DNA of 64,000 nucleotides from G963662905 sp963662905 (lineage in GTDB: Bacteria > Bacteroidota > Bacteroidia > Bacteroidales > WRLA01): assembly GCA_963662905.2 (NCBI GenBank), contig CAXXFD010000004.1:124001-188000 (forward strand), given 5' to 3'. The notes under the pieces are model-generated. The model worked only from the letters and a program-made list of their open reading frames with translations. It did no database searches and had not been told where the DNA came from. Below, piece by piece: positions 8,179 through 17,284 of this stretch (the stretch's first letter is position 1; each line of letters opens with the position of its first letter). Position numbers and translations under genes: made by a program.

Positions 8179-9423
8179 CTAAGCTTCCGATAAACGAATA
8201 CCCAAAGCAGCAAATTCCGTCCAGAATGCAGGAAATGATTTCCGTACAACTTCGGGATGATCAAAGTCCAGCTTTTCAAAAATCATCACTAGGGGCGCCA
8301 AGGCCATAGCCATACGGTGATCGTTGTGGCATTCCAGTTTTTGCATTGGCTTTTGTAATTTCCCGGCTGGGATATAGATAGCATCATCCGATAATATCTC
8401 AATATTTTTTGCCATTTTCTTCATTTCCCATTTCAAAGCCAGCAGCCGGTCGGTTTCCTTAATGCGCAAACTTTTCAGGCCACTGAGCCTTGCTTCTGTT
8501 CCCAAAGCAGCACAAAGCACGGCAAATGTTTGCGCCATATCCGGAATATCCGAAAAATCGGTTTCAAAATATGCAGGGCATTGAAAATCAAGCCTTTTAT
8601 GTATGATAAGCTTTCTGTTTTGAAATATGCTATCGATACCAAATTCTGCAAACATCCCTGCAATACGGGCATCACCCTGAACAGAATCTGCCGGTGCGGG
8701 CAATTCGAGTTCAACACAAATATTTCCTGGCGATAATGCCACAGCAAGATATACATAAGAAGCAGCACTCCAATCTTTTTCGCAGGTCATTTGGCTAGCT
8801 GCATAACGGCCTTCAACCAATATCCGATCCGGATTCAGATCAACTTTAAGCCCGGATTTCCGCATCAATTGGGCAGTCATTTCCACATAAGGCCAACTGG
8901 AAACTTTCCCCTGAAGATCAATAATAAAAGGTGAAGCTATGTTGGGGGCGACCATCATCACGGCAGATAAAAACTGACTGCTCAGGCTTGCATCCACACT
9001 TATCCGTGAATTGAGATTGGGTTTACCTTTGATAAACAGCGGTAGAAATCCCTTATTTTTCTCATAGCGAATTTTTGCCCCAATTTGCATAAGCCCTTCA
9101 ACCAGTGCTTTAACAGGCCTTTGGTGCATACGGTCCGTACCGAAGAGACGAAAGCTATTTTTTTCAATGGCCAAACGGGCCAGCAAAAAGCGTGCTGCTG
9201 TGCCGGCATCCTGCACATCAATTTCGATGAAATCATCCGGTGATGACAGTTTCTGCAAAGCATTTTGCAAAACCCGTGTATCGTTGGCATCGGATAAGCC
9301 TGAAATTTTAATCTCCGGGCAAAGCGATTGCATAATGAGCAGTCTGTTGGCAATGCTTTTTGATGCAGGCAGGCAAATAGAATGCAGTTTGGTGGAAGTT
9401 GCGGAATATCTTACTAAAGCCAT
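8179..9423 (-). CDS. aroA: 3-phosphoshikimate 1-carboxyvinyltransferase
   Basis: EPSP synthase, sixth step of the shikimate pathway: transfers enolpyruvyl from PEP to shikimate-3-phosphate. Signatures in order: LPASKSIANRLLIMQ (K and S bind S3P), DAGTAARFLLA (the NAGT motif with D for N), MHQRPVKALVEGL, SSQFLSAVMM, FSDIPDMAQT (catalytic D), KETDRL and CHNDHRMAMA. The 414 residues are slightly short of typical proteobacterial AroA, as is common in Bacteroidota. It overlaps the end of aroB by 10 bp, so the two genes are co-transcribed. Confidence 0.95.
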   Translation of the reverse strand: MALVRYSATSTKLHSICLPASKSIANRLLIMQSLCPEIKISGLSDANDTRVLQNALQKLSSPDDFIEIDVQDAGTAARFLLARLAIEKNSFRLFGTDRMHQRPVKALVEGLMQIGAKIRYEKNKGFLPLFIKGKPNLNSRISVDASLSSQFLSAVMMVAPNIASPFIIDLQGKVSSWPYVEMTAQLMRKSGLKVDLNPDRILVEGRYAASQMTCEKDWSAASYVYLAVALSPGNICVELELPAPADSVQGDARIAGMFAEFGIDSIFQNRKLIIHKRLDFQCPAYFETDFSDIPDMAQTFAVLCAALGTEARLSGLKSLRIKETDRLLALKWEMKKMAKNIEILSDDAIYIPAGKLQKPMQKLECHNDHRMAMALAPLVMIFEKLDFDHPEVVRKSFPAFWTEFAALGIRLSEA

Positions 9424-10499
9424 CCTTTAACTACTTTGGAATAATAATCCAATGCCTCAAATGCCTGTTTTTTATTTATTTTCTTATCGTGCCATGGATG
9501 CCCGGGAGATGAAAGTAAAACTGCAAGAACGGAGCCGCCGGAATTTTTTTTATCGCGTCTCATCAATGAAAAAATAGCTTCAAATTCACTTTCATCCGGT
9601 ATAGGCAAAGAGAAGCGATCTTTGATCCAATCGGTTATTCTGCCCAATAAATCTTTTTGAAAATGCACACAGGATTGGGAAAGATAAAGGGCGCAGATCA
9701 ACCCGACAGCAACGGCCTCGCCGTGAAACAGGGGTTTTTCCGTATTGAGGTAAAATGATTCAAAAGCATGACCAAAAGTATGTCCAAAATTGAGCTGCTT
9801 CCGCAATCCTGATTCACGGAAATCCTGCTGTACAATGATACTTTTAAACTGCACTGATTTAAATATCAATGCTTCCAATAATTTTTCATCTTCAAAATCT
9901 GTATCAAGAAAAGCCTTTAGTGCATCTTCGGAATTAAGCAGGGAATGCTTGAGCATTTCGGCAAGGGCAGCGGTAAAATGTCGTTTTGGCAAGGTGTTCA
10001 GGTAGGTACTATCAATAAAAACATATTCCGGTTCATAAAAAACGCCCAGTTCGTTTTTGGTATAACGGAAATCAATACCGGTTTTTGCTCCGGTGGAAGC
10101 ATCGACCATAGCCAGAAGAGATGTGGGTACATTGATATATCTAATGCCACGTTTATATACGGCAGCAGCAAATCCACCCAAATCGGTAACAACACCTCCG
10201 CCCAAATTTACAAGCAAGGCAAAGCGGTCGGCCATGGCATCGTGCAATTGCGCCAAAACGCTGAGCCAGTTTTTCTCCGTTTTGTTGATTTCACCGGCGT
10301 TCATTTTGACGACCGTTATTCCTTTAGGTTTTCCCAATTGCTCCAAAAAATACGGAAGGCAATGTTTTTCAGTATTTTCATCAACCAAAACAAAAACAGC
10401 GGAAGCATCTGATTCCAAAACCACTTCTCTGAGCAAATCTTGCTCCGGTTGAAAAACCAATCGCGAGTTTCCACTGGTTAACATACGTTGTGATGCCAT
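9414..10499 (-). CDS. aroB: 3-dehydroquinate synthase
   Basis: Second shikimate-pathway enzyme, converting DAHP to 3-dehydroquinate with NAD+ and a divalent metal. Signatures: NLGGGVVTDLGGFAA, RGIRYINVPTSLLAMVDAS (with the GAKTGID loop), LAEMLKHSLL, LNFGHTFGHAFES and FHGEAVAVG. The metal ligands (E in AEM-K and the two H in GHTFGHA and HGEAV) are present. The ATG at 10499 (MASQRML) is preferred; an in-frame ATG nine codons upstream (10526) also exists. First gene of an aroB-aroA pair. Confidence 0.94.
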   Translation of the reverse strand: MASQRMLTSGNSRLVFQPEQDLLREVVLESDASAVFVLVDENTEKHCLPYFLEQLGKPKGITVVKMNAGEINKTEKNWLSVLAQLHDAMADRFALLVNLGGGVVTDLGGFAAAVYKRGIRYINVPTSLLAMVDASTGAKTGIDFRYTKNELGVFYEPEYVFIDSTYLNTLPKRHFTAALAEMLKHSLLNSEDALKAFLDTDFEDEKLLEALIFKSVQFKSIIVQQDFRESGLRKQLNFGHTFGHAFESFYLNTEKPLFHGEAVAVGLICALYLSQSCVHFQKDLLGRITDWIKDRFSLPIPDESEFEAIFSLMRRDKKNSGGSVLAVLLSSPGHPWHDKKINKKQAFEALDYYSKVVKGWL

Positions 10500-10687
10500 A
10501 AAGCTGAAAATTTTTTGTCTCCTCATTGATTGCCAACATGATTGCCACGATCAATTCAAAGCCTGAATATTATAAAGTTAGTAAACAAAAGGACTATTAC
10601 TGTTTCTAGGTTGCTCAAAGATACAAATTTGATTTTGAAATTGCGTATTGACAGAAAACTAAAAATTAAAAAATGTAATTTTGCAAT

Positions 10688-13123
10688 GTGATTTACCCAA
10701 ATAATTTTGAAGAAAAGATTGGCTTTAGCAAAATCAGGCAAAGCCTTGAGGACTATTGTTTCAGTGCTACCGGCAGGCATTTTGCACAGAAAATGAGTTT
10801 TTCGGAAAGCGCGGCGCACATTTCGCGCTGTTTGGAACAAACCAATGAATACCGTCAAATTTTACTGTTTGAAGACAAAAAACCTTCGGGCGAGATATTT
10901 GACCTGTATCAGGAGCTCAGGCGCATTTCCACGCCGGGAACTTTTATGGATGCAGAAGCATTGACCGAATTGCGCATTACCATGATGACTATTTTGGATA
11001 TGCTTGATTATCTGAGGGCACGAAAAGAAGACAATAAATATCCGGCGCTTAATGAACTTGCCGAAAATATTTTCCTGAACGCATCCCTTCCGGGAAAGGT
11101 TGAAAAAATAATTGATGAAAAAGGGGAAATCCGTGACCATGCCAGCACAGAACTTGCCGAGATCCGCACAAAAATACGCCGTGCCATGGCTGACTCTGAA
11201 AAGAAAATCCGCCAGATAATCAAGCATGCCAAAAAATCGGGATGGACTCCCGAAGATGATACCGAAGCCGGAATTCGCAACGGGCGTATGGTAATTCCGC
11301 TGCAAGCCACATACCGCAGGCAGATACAGGGCTTTGTGCAGGATGAATCCGCTACCGGACAGACCGTTTACGTAGAACCCGCCGAAGTTTTGGAGAACAA
11401 CAACAAGGTGCGCAAACTGGAATACGAAGAAAAAAGGGAGATCATCCGTATCCTGACCCGTATAACCGATGAAATCAGACCGGAAACCGAAGCACTTCTG
11501 AGCGGTTTGCGCTTTATCGGTATGCTGGATTTCATCAGGGCCAAAGCACGCTTTGCCATCGAAACCGAATCGCAAAAGCCTTCATTAAACGATGAGCACA
11601 AAATCAAATGGGAACAGGCCCGTCATCCGCTTTTGTTTATGAAATTTCGCGAAAGCGGGAAAAAAGTCGTCCCGCTGAGCGTTGAGCTTAACCGGGAACA
11701 CAGGATTTTGGTCATCTCAGGCCCTAATGCCGGAGGGAAATCCGTTTGTTTGAAAACCATTGGCCTGCTTCAATATATGCTGCAATGCGGCATGCTCGTT
11801 CCGGCCAAAGAAAGCAGTTCCAGCGGTATTTTTAAGGATCTTTTTGTAGATATCGGCGATGAACAATCCATTGAAAACGACCTGAGTACATACAGCAGCC
11901 ATTTGGTTGGCATGAAGAAACTAAGCCGGATTGCCGGAGAGGAAACCCTTTTCCTGATTGATGAATTTGGAACAGGCACCGAACCTCATCTGGGCGGCGC
12001 CATTGCCGAAGCCATCCTGGAACATATGGGCAGCAAAAAAGCCACAGGCGTTGTAACCACCCACTACAGCAACCTTAAACTTCTGGCCGACAAAAGACAA
12101 GAAATTTTTAACGGTGCCATGCTGTTCGACACCAAAAGCATGAACCCGCTTTACGAACTCAAAACAGGAAAGCCGGGAAGTTCATTTGCTTTTGAAATTG
12201 CTGAAAAAATCGGCTTCCCGAAAGCAATTTTAAAACGTGCCGAAAGCAAAAGCGGTAGCAAGCACCTTTCTTTCGACCAACAATTACAACAGCTCGAAAT
12301 AGATAAAAAAGAGCTGAACGAGAAAATGGAAAAAGTGAATGTGGCCGATAATTTTCTTTCAGAAATAATTGAAAAATACCAAAACCTGAGCACTGAGGTG
12401 CAGGAACGAAAAACAAAAATCCTTGAAGAAGCGCGTAAAGAAGCCGCAGACATCCTGAAAAACGCCAACAAAACCATTGAGCAGGTAATCCGCGAAATCA
12501 AAGAAAGCCAGGCAGAAAAGGAGCGCACCAAAGCATTGCGCCAAAAACTGGAAGCAGAGAAGAAGAGGCTGGAAGATGAGCTGAAAGCTGAGCAAAAGCA
12601 AAGCAAAAAAACATCAGTAAGCAAAAAGGAGCCTGCCCCAAAAGCCCCCGATAGCAGCAAATTCCTCCAGGAAGGCGATCCGGTGCGCCTAAAGCAACAA
12701 AAAGCCGTGGGTGAAATTGTAAAAATGATGGGAAAAGAAGCTTTGGTCTCTTTTGACTCATTTACTTTAAAAACACCCCTTGACCGGCTGGAATATTTTG
12801 GCGGGCAAAAACCCAAAACCATAAGCAGCAACCTGCGCTTCAATAATATAATGAATGATATGAACAATCGCGCAGCCAACTTTGAACTGCAGCTTGATGT
12901 GCGCGGCAAAAGAACTCAGGACGCCCTGGCTTCCGTAGAAAAATACATTGACGAAGCCCATTTGCTCAGCATGCACGAAGTGCGCATACTCCATGGCAAA
13001 GGCAACGGCATCCTGCGCATGATGATTCGTGACATGCTGCTTAAAAAACCGGAAGTTGAACGTGCTGCCGATGAGCATATCGAATTTGGCGGGCATGGGA
13101 TTACAGTGGTGCATTTGAAATAA
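10688..13123 (+). CDS. mutS2: MutS2 endonuclease/ATPase with Smr domain
   Basis: 811-residue MutS2, implicated in suppressing recombination and, in other bacteria, in rescue of collided ribosomes. The N-terminal clamp and lever region is followed by the ABC-type ATPase core: Walker A GPNAGGKSVCLKT at about 345, signature region around YSSHLVGM, and LIDEFGTGTEP at about 424. A long coiled coil (540-640) carries a KOW-like patch, and the C-terminal Smr nuclease domain (735-811) has LDVRGKR and HGKGNGILR. The start is GTG at 10688, required by the conserved MIYPNNFEEKIGF opening. A TAATTTTG -7 element at 10676-10683 ends only a few bases before it, so the message may be leaderless. Confidence 0.95.
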   Translation: MIYPNNFEEKIGFSKIRQSLEDYCFSATGRHFAQKMSFSESAAHISRCLEQTNEYRQILLFEDKKPSGEIFDLYQELRRISTPGTFMDAEALTELRITMMTILDMLDYLRARKEDNKYPALNELAENIFLNASLPGKVEKIIDEKGEIRDHASTELAEIRTKIRRAMADSEKKIRQIIKHAKKSGWTPEDDTEAGIRNGRMVIPLQATYRRQIQGFVQDESATGQTVYVEPAEVLENNNKVRKLEYEEKREIIRILTRITDEIRPETEALLSGLRFIGMLDFIRAKARFAIETESQKPSLNDEHKIKWEQARHPLLFMKFRESGKKVVPLSVELNREHRILVISGPNAGGKSVCLKTIGLLQYMLQCGMLVPAKESSSSGIFKDLFVDIGDEQSIENDLSTYSSHLVGMKKLSRIAGEETLFLIDEFGTGTEPHLGGAIAEAILEHMGSKKATGVVTTHYSNLKLLADKRQEIFNGAMLFDTKSMNPLYELKTGKPGSSFAFEIAEKIGFPKAILKRAESKSGSKHLSFDQQLQQLEIDKKELNEKMEKVNVADNFLSEIIEKYQNLSTEVQERKTKILEEARKEAADILKNANKTIEQVIREIKESQAEKERTKALRQKLEAEKKRLEDELKAEQKQSKKTSVSKKEPAPKAPDSSKFLQEGDPVRLKQQKAVGEIVKMMGKEALVSFDSFTLKTPLDRLEYFGGQKPKTISSNLRFNNIMNDMNNRAANFELQLDVRGKRTQDALASVEKYIDEAHLLSMHEVRILHGKGNGILRMMIRDMLLKKPEVERAADEHIEFGGHGITVVHLK

Positions 13124-13151
13124 ATGCCAAATCATCGGTCAGGAAATACAC

Positions 13152-13505
13152 CTATAAACTTTCAAGCTCAGCTTTAAGCTTTTTTGTCAGGCCGCTAATG
13201 ATCAAATTATAAGATTCTTTGGTCCACTCCAGTATTTTTTGGTCTTCGATGGAAGGATCAAATGGAATGGTATTCCAATGTTTTTTGTTCATATGATAAC
13301 CCGCTTTGACGGCAGGATACTGCTCCCTGATTTGCAAACACTTATCAGGCAAGCACTTGAGATTAACAGAATGCTCGGCTTTTGTATTTAATAATGAGAA
13401 CATTTTGCCCATGACCTTAAAAACTAAAGTGGTTTCATCGAAAGGAAATGACTCCGAAACCCCTTTCAGGCTCAGGCAATAATCGCGATAAGCTTCTATA
13501 TTCAT
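13152..13505 (-). CDS. MmcQ/YjbR family protein
   Basis: 117-residue protein of the MmcQ/YjbR family, which has a double-wing DNA-binding-like fold but mostly unknown function. Features: opening MNIEAYRDYCLSLKGVSESFPFDE, then a VFKVMGKMFSLL strand pair, KCLPDKCLQIREQYPAV, and the GYHMNKKHWNTI segment typical of the family. Full length. Convergent with mutS2 (28-bp gap), with no co-directional neighbour. Confidence 0.85.
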   Translation of the reverse strand: MNIEAYRDYCLSLKGVSESFPFDETTLVFKVMGKMFSLLNTKAEHSVNLKCLPDKCLQIREQYPAVKAGYHMNKKHWNTIPFDPSIEDQKILEWTKESYNLIISGLTKKLKAELESL

Positions 13506-13638
13506 GTGTTTCAGCGCATTAAATTAAGATAGCAAAACTAAGAAAAAGGGACGAAATAAGGGCAGCACCAACGTATATAAAAACCTGAATACTTTCACAA
13601 CTATTTGAATTATAAGTTTTTAAACAAATTAAATTTGA

Positions 13639-13669
13639 TTTGCATTTTTGCGAAAAGTATTTAATTTTG
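13639..13669 (+). promoter_or_regulatory. Bacteroidota sigma-ABfr-type promoter
   Basis: TTTG at 13639-13642 and TAATTTTG at 13662-13669 with a 19-bp spacer match the -33/-7 consensus (TTTG, TAnnTTTG). The promoter lies about 80 bp before the carboxyltransferase start, giving a leader of roughly 75 nt. Confidence 0.6.
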
Positions 13670-13751
13670 CAAGGCTAAGGCAGTATAAAAGCACGTCTAA
13701 TTTTCATTAATAGAATAAGTTAGTGCTAAAATAAACCAAAAACGATTGAAT

Positions 13752-15299
13752 ATGCCATTAAAACAAAAAACCCACGAGCTAAGACAACGCATGAGAAACG
13801 CTCTGCAGGGTGGTGGTAGCAAAGCGATCGAGAAGCAAAAACAGAGTGGTAAAATGACAGCGCGCGAACGCATCATTGCTGTGCTCGATCCCAAATCTTT
13901 TCAGGAATATGACCTCTTTGTGGAGCAGGCCGGAAAAGACTTTGACCTTGACAAGAAATTTTTACCCGGTGACGGTGTAGTTACCGGAACAGGAACCATC
14001 GAAGGCCATCCGGTTTGTATCTATGCACAGGATTTTACTGTTGCCGGTGGTTCGCTGGGCTATGCACATGCCAAGAAAATCACAAAAATTATGGATCACG
14101 CCCTAAAGATGAAGGTACCGATTATCGGCATCAACGATTCGGGTGGCGCACGTATCCAGGAAGGTGTAAACGCTTTGGCCGGTTATGGTGATATTTTTTA
14201 TCGCAATACACAGGCCAGTGGTGTCATCCCACAAATCTCAGTAATTTTGGGACCCTGCGCCGGTGGTGCGGTGTACAGCCCTGCACTCACCGACTTTGTG
14301 TTTGTTGTGGACAAAATTTCCCAGATGTTCATTACCGGCCCGGAGGTAATCAAAACCGTATTGGGCGAAGAAATTTCAAAAGAAGATCTTGGTGGAGCCC
14401 GTGTTCAGGCCGAACTTACCGGCAATGCACACTTCTACGCTGAATCCGAAACCGAATGCTTCTCACAGATCAAGAAACTGGTCAGTTTCATTCCATGGAG
14501 CAATTTGGAAAAAGCCAAGAAATTCCCCAAGAAAAACCCCAAAACCCGAACCTTTAAAATTGATGATATTATTCCGGCAGATCCCGGCCAGCCTTATGAT
14601 GTACGCGATGTAATCAAAGCCCTGACCGATGATTCTGATTTTATGGAAGTGCAGGAACTATTTGCCCGCAATATTGTTATCGGTTTTGGAAGGCTCAATG
14701 GCGAAACTGTTGGTTTTATTGCCAACCAGCCCTTGGTTTTGGCCGGAGTATTGGATGTGGACTCTTCTGATAAAGCAGCACGCTTTATCCGCTATTGTGA
14801 CGCATTCAATATCCCATTGGTAACACTGGTTGACCTTCCGGGTTATTTGCCGGGTGTTGATCAGGAACATGCCGGAGTAATCCGTCATGGCGCAAAAGTG
14901 CTTTACGCTTATTCAGAAGCCACAGTGCCAAAAATTACCATTATTCTGCGTAAAGCCTATGGCGGTGGTTATATTGCGATGTGCTCGCACCACCTCAAAG
15001 CAGATTTTGTGTTTGCATGGCCAACCGCAGAAATTGCAGTTATGGGACCCGAAGGTGCTGCCAACATCATTTTCCGCAAGGAAATCTTGAATGCAGAAGA
15101 TCCGGAAGCTATGAGGCAACAAAAAATCGAGGAATACAAAAATAAATTTGCAAATCCTTATGTTGCTGCCGCTTACGGTTATGTCGATGCTGTTATCGAT
15201 CCCCGTGAAACACGCCACTTCATTGAGCATGCCCTAAACATCTCCGATAATAAATCTGAAAAACCCATCCATAAAAAACATGGTATCCCACCATTTTAA
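13752..15299 (+). CDS. Acyl-CoA carboxylase carboxyltransferase (propionyl/methylmalonyl-CoA type)
   Basis: 515-residue biotin-dependent carboxyltransferase, the beta subunit of propionyl-CoA carboxylase or the alpha subunit of methylmalonyl-CoA decarboxylase. The N-terminal half contains INDSGGARIQEGVNALAGYG and GPCAGGAVYSPALTDF (acyl-CoA oxyanion-hole glycines). The C-terminal half has LVDLPGYLPGVDQEHAGVIRHGAK (biotin pocket) and KAYGGGYIAM. The ATG at 13752 (MPLKQKTHELR) is chosen over a TTG two codons upstream. The biotin carrier follows 41 bp downstream. No biotin carboxylase is in the window, so it either acts as a decarboxylase or uses an AccC encoded elsewhere. Confidence 0.92.
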   Translation: MPLKQKTHELRQRMRNALQGGGSKAIEKQKQSGKMTARERIIAVLDPKSFQEYDLFVEQAGKDFDLDKKFLPGDGVVTGTGTIEGHPVCIYAQDFTVAGGSLGYAHAKKITKIMDHALKMKVPIIGINDSGGARIQEGVNALAGYGDIFYRNTQASGVIPQISVILGPCAGGAVYSPALTDFVFVVDKISQMFITGPEVIKTVLGEEISKEDLGGARVQAELTGNAHFYAESETECFSQIKKLVSFIPWSNLEKAKKFPKKNPKTRTFKIDDIIPADPGQPYDVRDVIKALTDDSDFMEVQELFARNIVIGFGRLNGETVGFIANQPLVLAGVLDVDSSDKAARFIRYCDAFNIPLVTLVDLPGYLPGVDQEHAGVIRHGAKVLYAYSEATVPKITIILRKAYGGGYIAMCSHHLKADFVFAWPTAEIAVMGPEGAANIIFRKEILNAEDPEAMRQQKIEEYKNKFANPYVAAAYGYVDAVIDPRETRHFIEHALNISDNKSEKPIHKKHGIPPF

Positions 15300-15340
15300 G
15301 CCAATCTTAATATTTTTATGGATAATCAAAGCAAACTGAT

Positions 15341-15667
15341 ATGAGCGCAAGCAAAGAAAAACCTGATTTTAAGGATTTTATCATAGATGATGCGGTGTAC
15401 AAAACAACCTACACCAAAAAGTTTGAGAACAGGGTGAAATATGAAAAACCCAACGAAAAACTGATGTTTGCTTTTATTCCGGGTGAGATCAAAGATATCC
15501 GGGTAAAAGAAGGTGAAGATGTGGAAGAAGGGCAGATATTGCTTGTTTTGGAAGCAATGAAAATGCTCAATGAACTTGCATCGCCCATCAGTGGAAAAAT
15601 CAAAAAGATCAATATTGAGCTGAACCAAAAAATACCAAAACGGTACTTATTGATCGAATTTGAATAG
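15341..15667 (+). CDS. Biotin carboxyl carrier protein
   Basis: 108-residue biotinyl-domain protein, partner of the upstream carboxyltransferase. The biotinylation motif LEAMKMLNE has its target lysine at about K74, and the flanking half-barrel strands (MFAFIPGEIKDIRVKEGEDV and later SPISGKIKKI) are canonical. The N-terminal 40 residues are charged and probably form the linker to the partner subunit. Last gene of a two-gene transcript that ends in the terminator at 15690-15720. Confidence 0.9.
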   Translation: MSASKEKPDFKDFIIDDAVYKTTYTKKFENRVKYEKPNEKLMFAFIPGEIKDIRVKEGEDVEEGQILLVLEAMKMLNELASPISGKIKKINIELNQKIPKRYLLIEFE

Positions 15668-15689
15668 ACACATACGAATTTAATATACC

Positions 15690-15720
15690 AATCCCCGCAT
15701 GCATCATGTGGGGATTTTTT
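15690..15720. terminator. Intrinsic terminator
   Basis: A 12-bp hairpin, AATCCCCGCATG / CATGTGGGGATT with a 3-nt CAT loop and one G-T wobble, runs into a T tract. It follows the biotin carrier gene and overlaps the last bases of the convergent engB, so it may serve both. Confidence 0.85.
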
Positions 15721-16306
15721 ATATCATACCGGAAATGAGGTTCAGGATTTCTTCCCTGCCGGTTTTATCTTCTGAAGAAGTTTTAAGCGCAAATGGAATT
15801 TCTTTCCAGTTCTTACGGAGCTCCGCCACATAAGCCTTTAGGTTATCATCTACTTTATCGCTTTTAAGCTTATCACATTTTGTAAAAAGCAAAACAAAAG
15901 GCAATTGCTTGGATGCCAGCCATTGCATAAACTCCAGATCAATTTTTTGTGGCGGAATACGGCTGTCGATCAACAAAAATATCATTTGTAAGTTTTCTCT
16001 CTTTTCGAGATACAAATATGTATTCCGCTCCCATTTGGCACGCTCTTTTTTGGAAACCTTTGCATAGCCAAATCCAGGTAAATCAACCAAATACCAACGG
16101 GCGTCCACAATAAAATGATTGATCAGCCTTGTTTTTCCGGGCTTGCCCGATGTTTTTGCCAGGTTTTTATTGTTGGTCAGCATATTTATCAGGGAAGATT
16201 TTCCCACATTGGAACGACCAATAAAAGCAAACTCAGGCAAATCCGTTGGTGGGCACTGCCCGATTTGCACACTGCTTTTTAAAAACTTTGCCTCTTTTAT
16301 TTCCAT
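15719..16306 (-). CDS. engB: Ribosome biogenesis GTPase EngB (YihA/YsxC)
   Basis: 195-residue TRAFAC-class GTPase needed for 50S subunit assembly. G1 GRSNVGKSSL (30-39), G2 with KPGKTRLIN, G3 DLPGFG, G4 TKCDK and the trailing TSSEDKTG region (G5) are all visible. Length and architecture are standard. The ATG overlaps the stop of the upstream acyltransferase gene at 16306, indicating transcription with the glycine-lipid pair. Confidence 0.95.
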   Translation of the reverse strand: MEIKEAKFLKSSVQIGQCPPTDLPEFAFIGRSNVGKSSLINMLTNNKNLAKTSGKPGKTRLINHFIVDARWYLVDLPGFGYAKVSKKERAKWERNTYLYLEKRENLQMIFLLIDSRIPPQKIDLEFMQWLASKQLPFVLLFTKCDKLKSDKVDDNLKAYVAELRKNWKEIPFALKTSSEDKTGREEILNLISGMI

Positions 16307-17280
16307 TATTTTGGCTTTCTGATCTTCAGTTTTATATTACTTAATTTGATGCGGCCTTTCAGATAGGTAGCGAGATGGCGTTTCTTTTTTGTTTCATAAA
16401 CATCACTGATTGTAATAATGATACCGGTTTCCTCAACGGCTCCGAAAACATTATTAACTGCAGTACCCAAAGTACGCATGGTAGGCGAAAGGTTCATATA
16501 GGCATTAAAAAGCGGCGGAATATTCTCTTTATAGTCCCTTATGGCCTTATTTAAAATACGGTAATTTTCTTCATAAGAACCGCCTGTAAAAATCTCAGTC
16601 ACCCCGATATCGGCAACACTAACAGCACAATGCGCATGCGGAACTACCAAATGGTCAGGATCCGGAAAAAACCGGTGCAGAAAACTCAGCAAAAGTTGTT
16701 TGGCCTCCGGAGTATAATGCGGATACATTGTCATTTTCCCGAAAAAATACTTCACATGTGGGTTATCCACAACCAAAGCACCCAAACCATCCCATAAATT
16801 ATCTAAAGAAAACATTCCTTTACGAATATTATAAGAAGCCTGATAGGATGGCTGCACAAAGGAACGGCCCAACTCGATGGTATGCGGCATATAATCTTTG
16901 ATGAAGCGCGGACTGAAATTAAAAAGTTTTCCCGTAGGCGAATGTACGGTGCCATCTGCATCAACCGTGAGGTCATTGCAATCGATAAAACGATACCCTC
17001 CAATAATCTCCTCATCTTCAGGATCCCAAACAATAAGCTGTTTAAAAGGGTTCGGGGCAGTATCATACACATCTATATCAACTTCCTTTCCTGTACCGCC
17101 TTTGGCATCGCGGAAAGACAACTCCCGTAAACGGCCAATTTCGCGCATCACATTCGGTGCATTATGATGTGTAATGATATAAATCTCCCGTTTCCCATAA
17201 TTAGTTTTGCGGACAAAACGTAAATCATTCAACTCTTTCTTAATCAAGGAGCGGTCAACTTTCGGAATGATCTTTTCCAT
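16306..17280 (-). CDS. glsB: GNAT-type N-acyltransferase, GlsB/OlsB-like
   Basis: 324-residue acyltransferase of the hemolysin/OlsB-like GNAT group. In Bacteroides, GlsB-type enzymes N-acylate glycine with a 3-hydroxy fatty acid as the first step of glycine-lipid (flavolipin-precursor) synthesis. Recognisable features: HHNAPNVMREIGRLRELSFR (family opening after a beta strand), EEIIGGYRFIDC (GNAT strand 4/5), and ELGRSFVQPSYQ with downstream FGKMTMYPHY. It is preceded 4 bp upstream by a PlsC-type gene, the partner expected for the second, O-acylation step. Name assigned from this pairing plus family; substrate not proven. Confidence 0.72.
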   Translation of the reverse strand: MEKIIPKVDRSLIKKELNDLRFVRKTNYGKREIYIITHHNAPNVMREIGRLRELSFRDAKGGTGKEVDIDVYDTAPNPFKQLIVWDPEDEEIIGGYRFIDCNDLTVDADGTVHSPTGKLFNFSPRFIKDYMPHTIELGRSFVQPSYQASYNIRKGMFSLDNLWDGLGALVVDNPHVKYFFGKMTMYPHYTPEAKQLLLSFLHRFFPDPDHLVVPHAHCAVSVADIGVTEIFTGGSYEENYRILNKAIRDYKENIPPLFNAYMNLSPTMRTLGTAVNNVFGAVEETGIIITISDVYETKKKRHLATYLKGRIKLSNIKLKIRKPK

Positions 17281-17284
17281 AAAA

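Noticed and set aside
9945..10412. 155-codon forward ORF inside aroB
   Set aside because: Antisense shadow of a well-supported enzyme gene.
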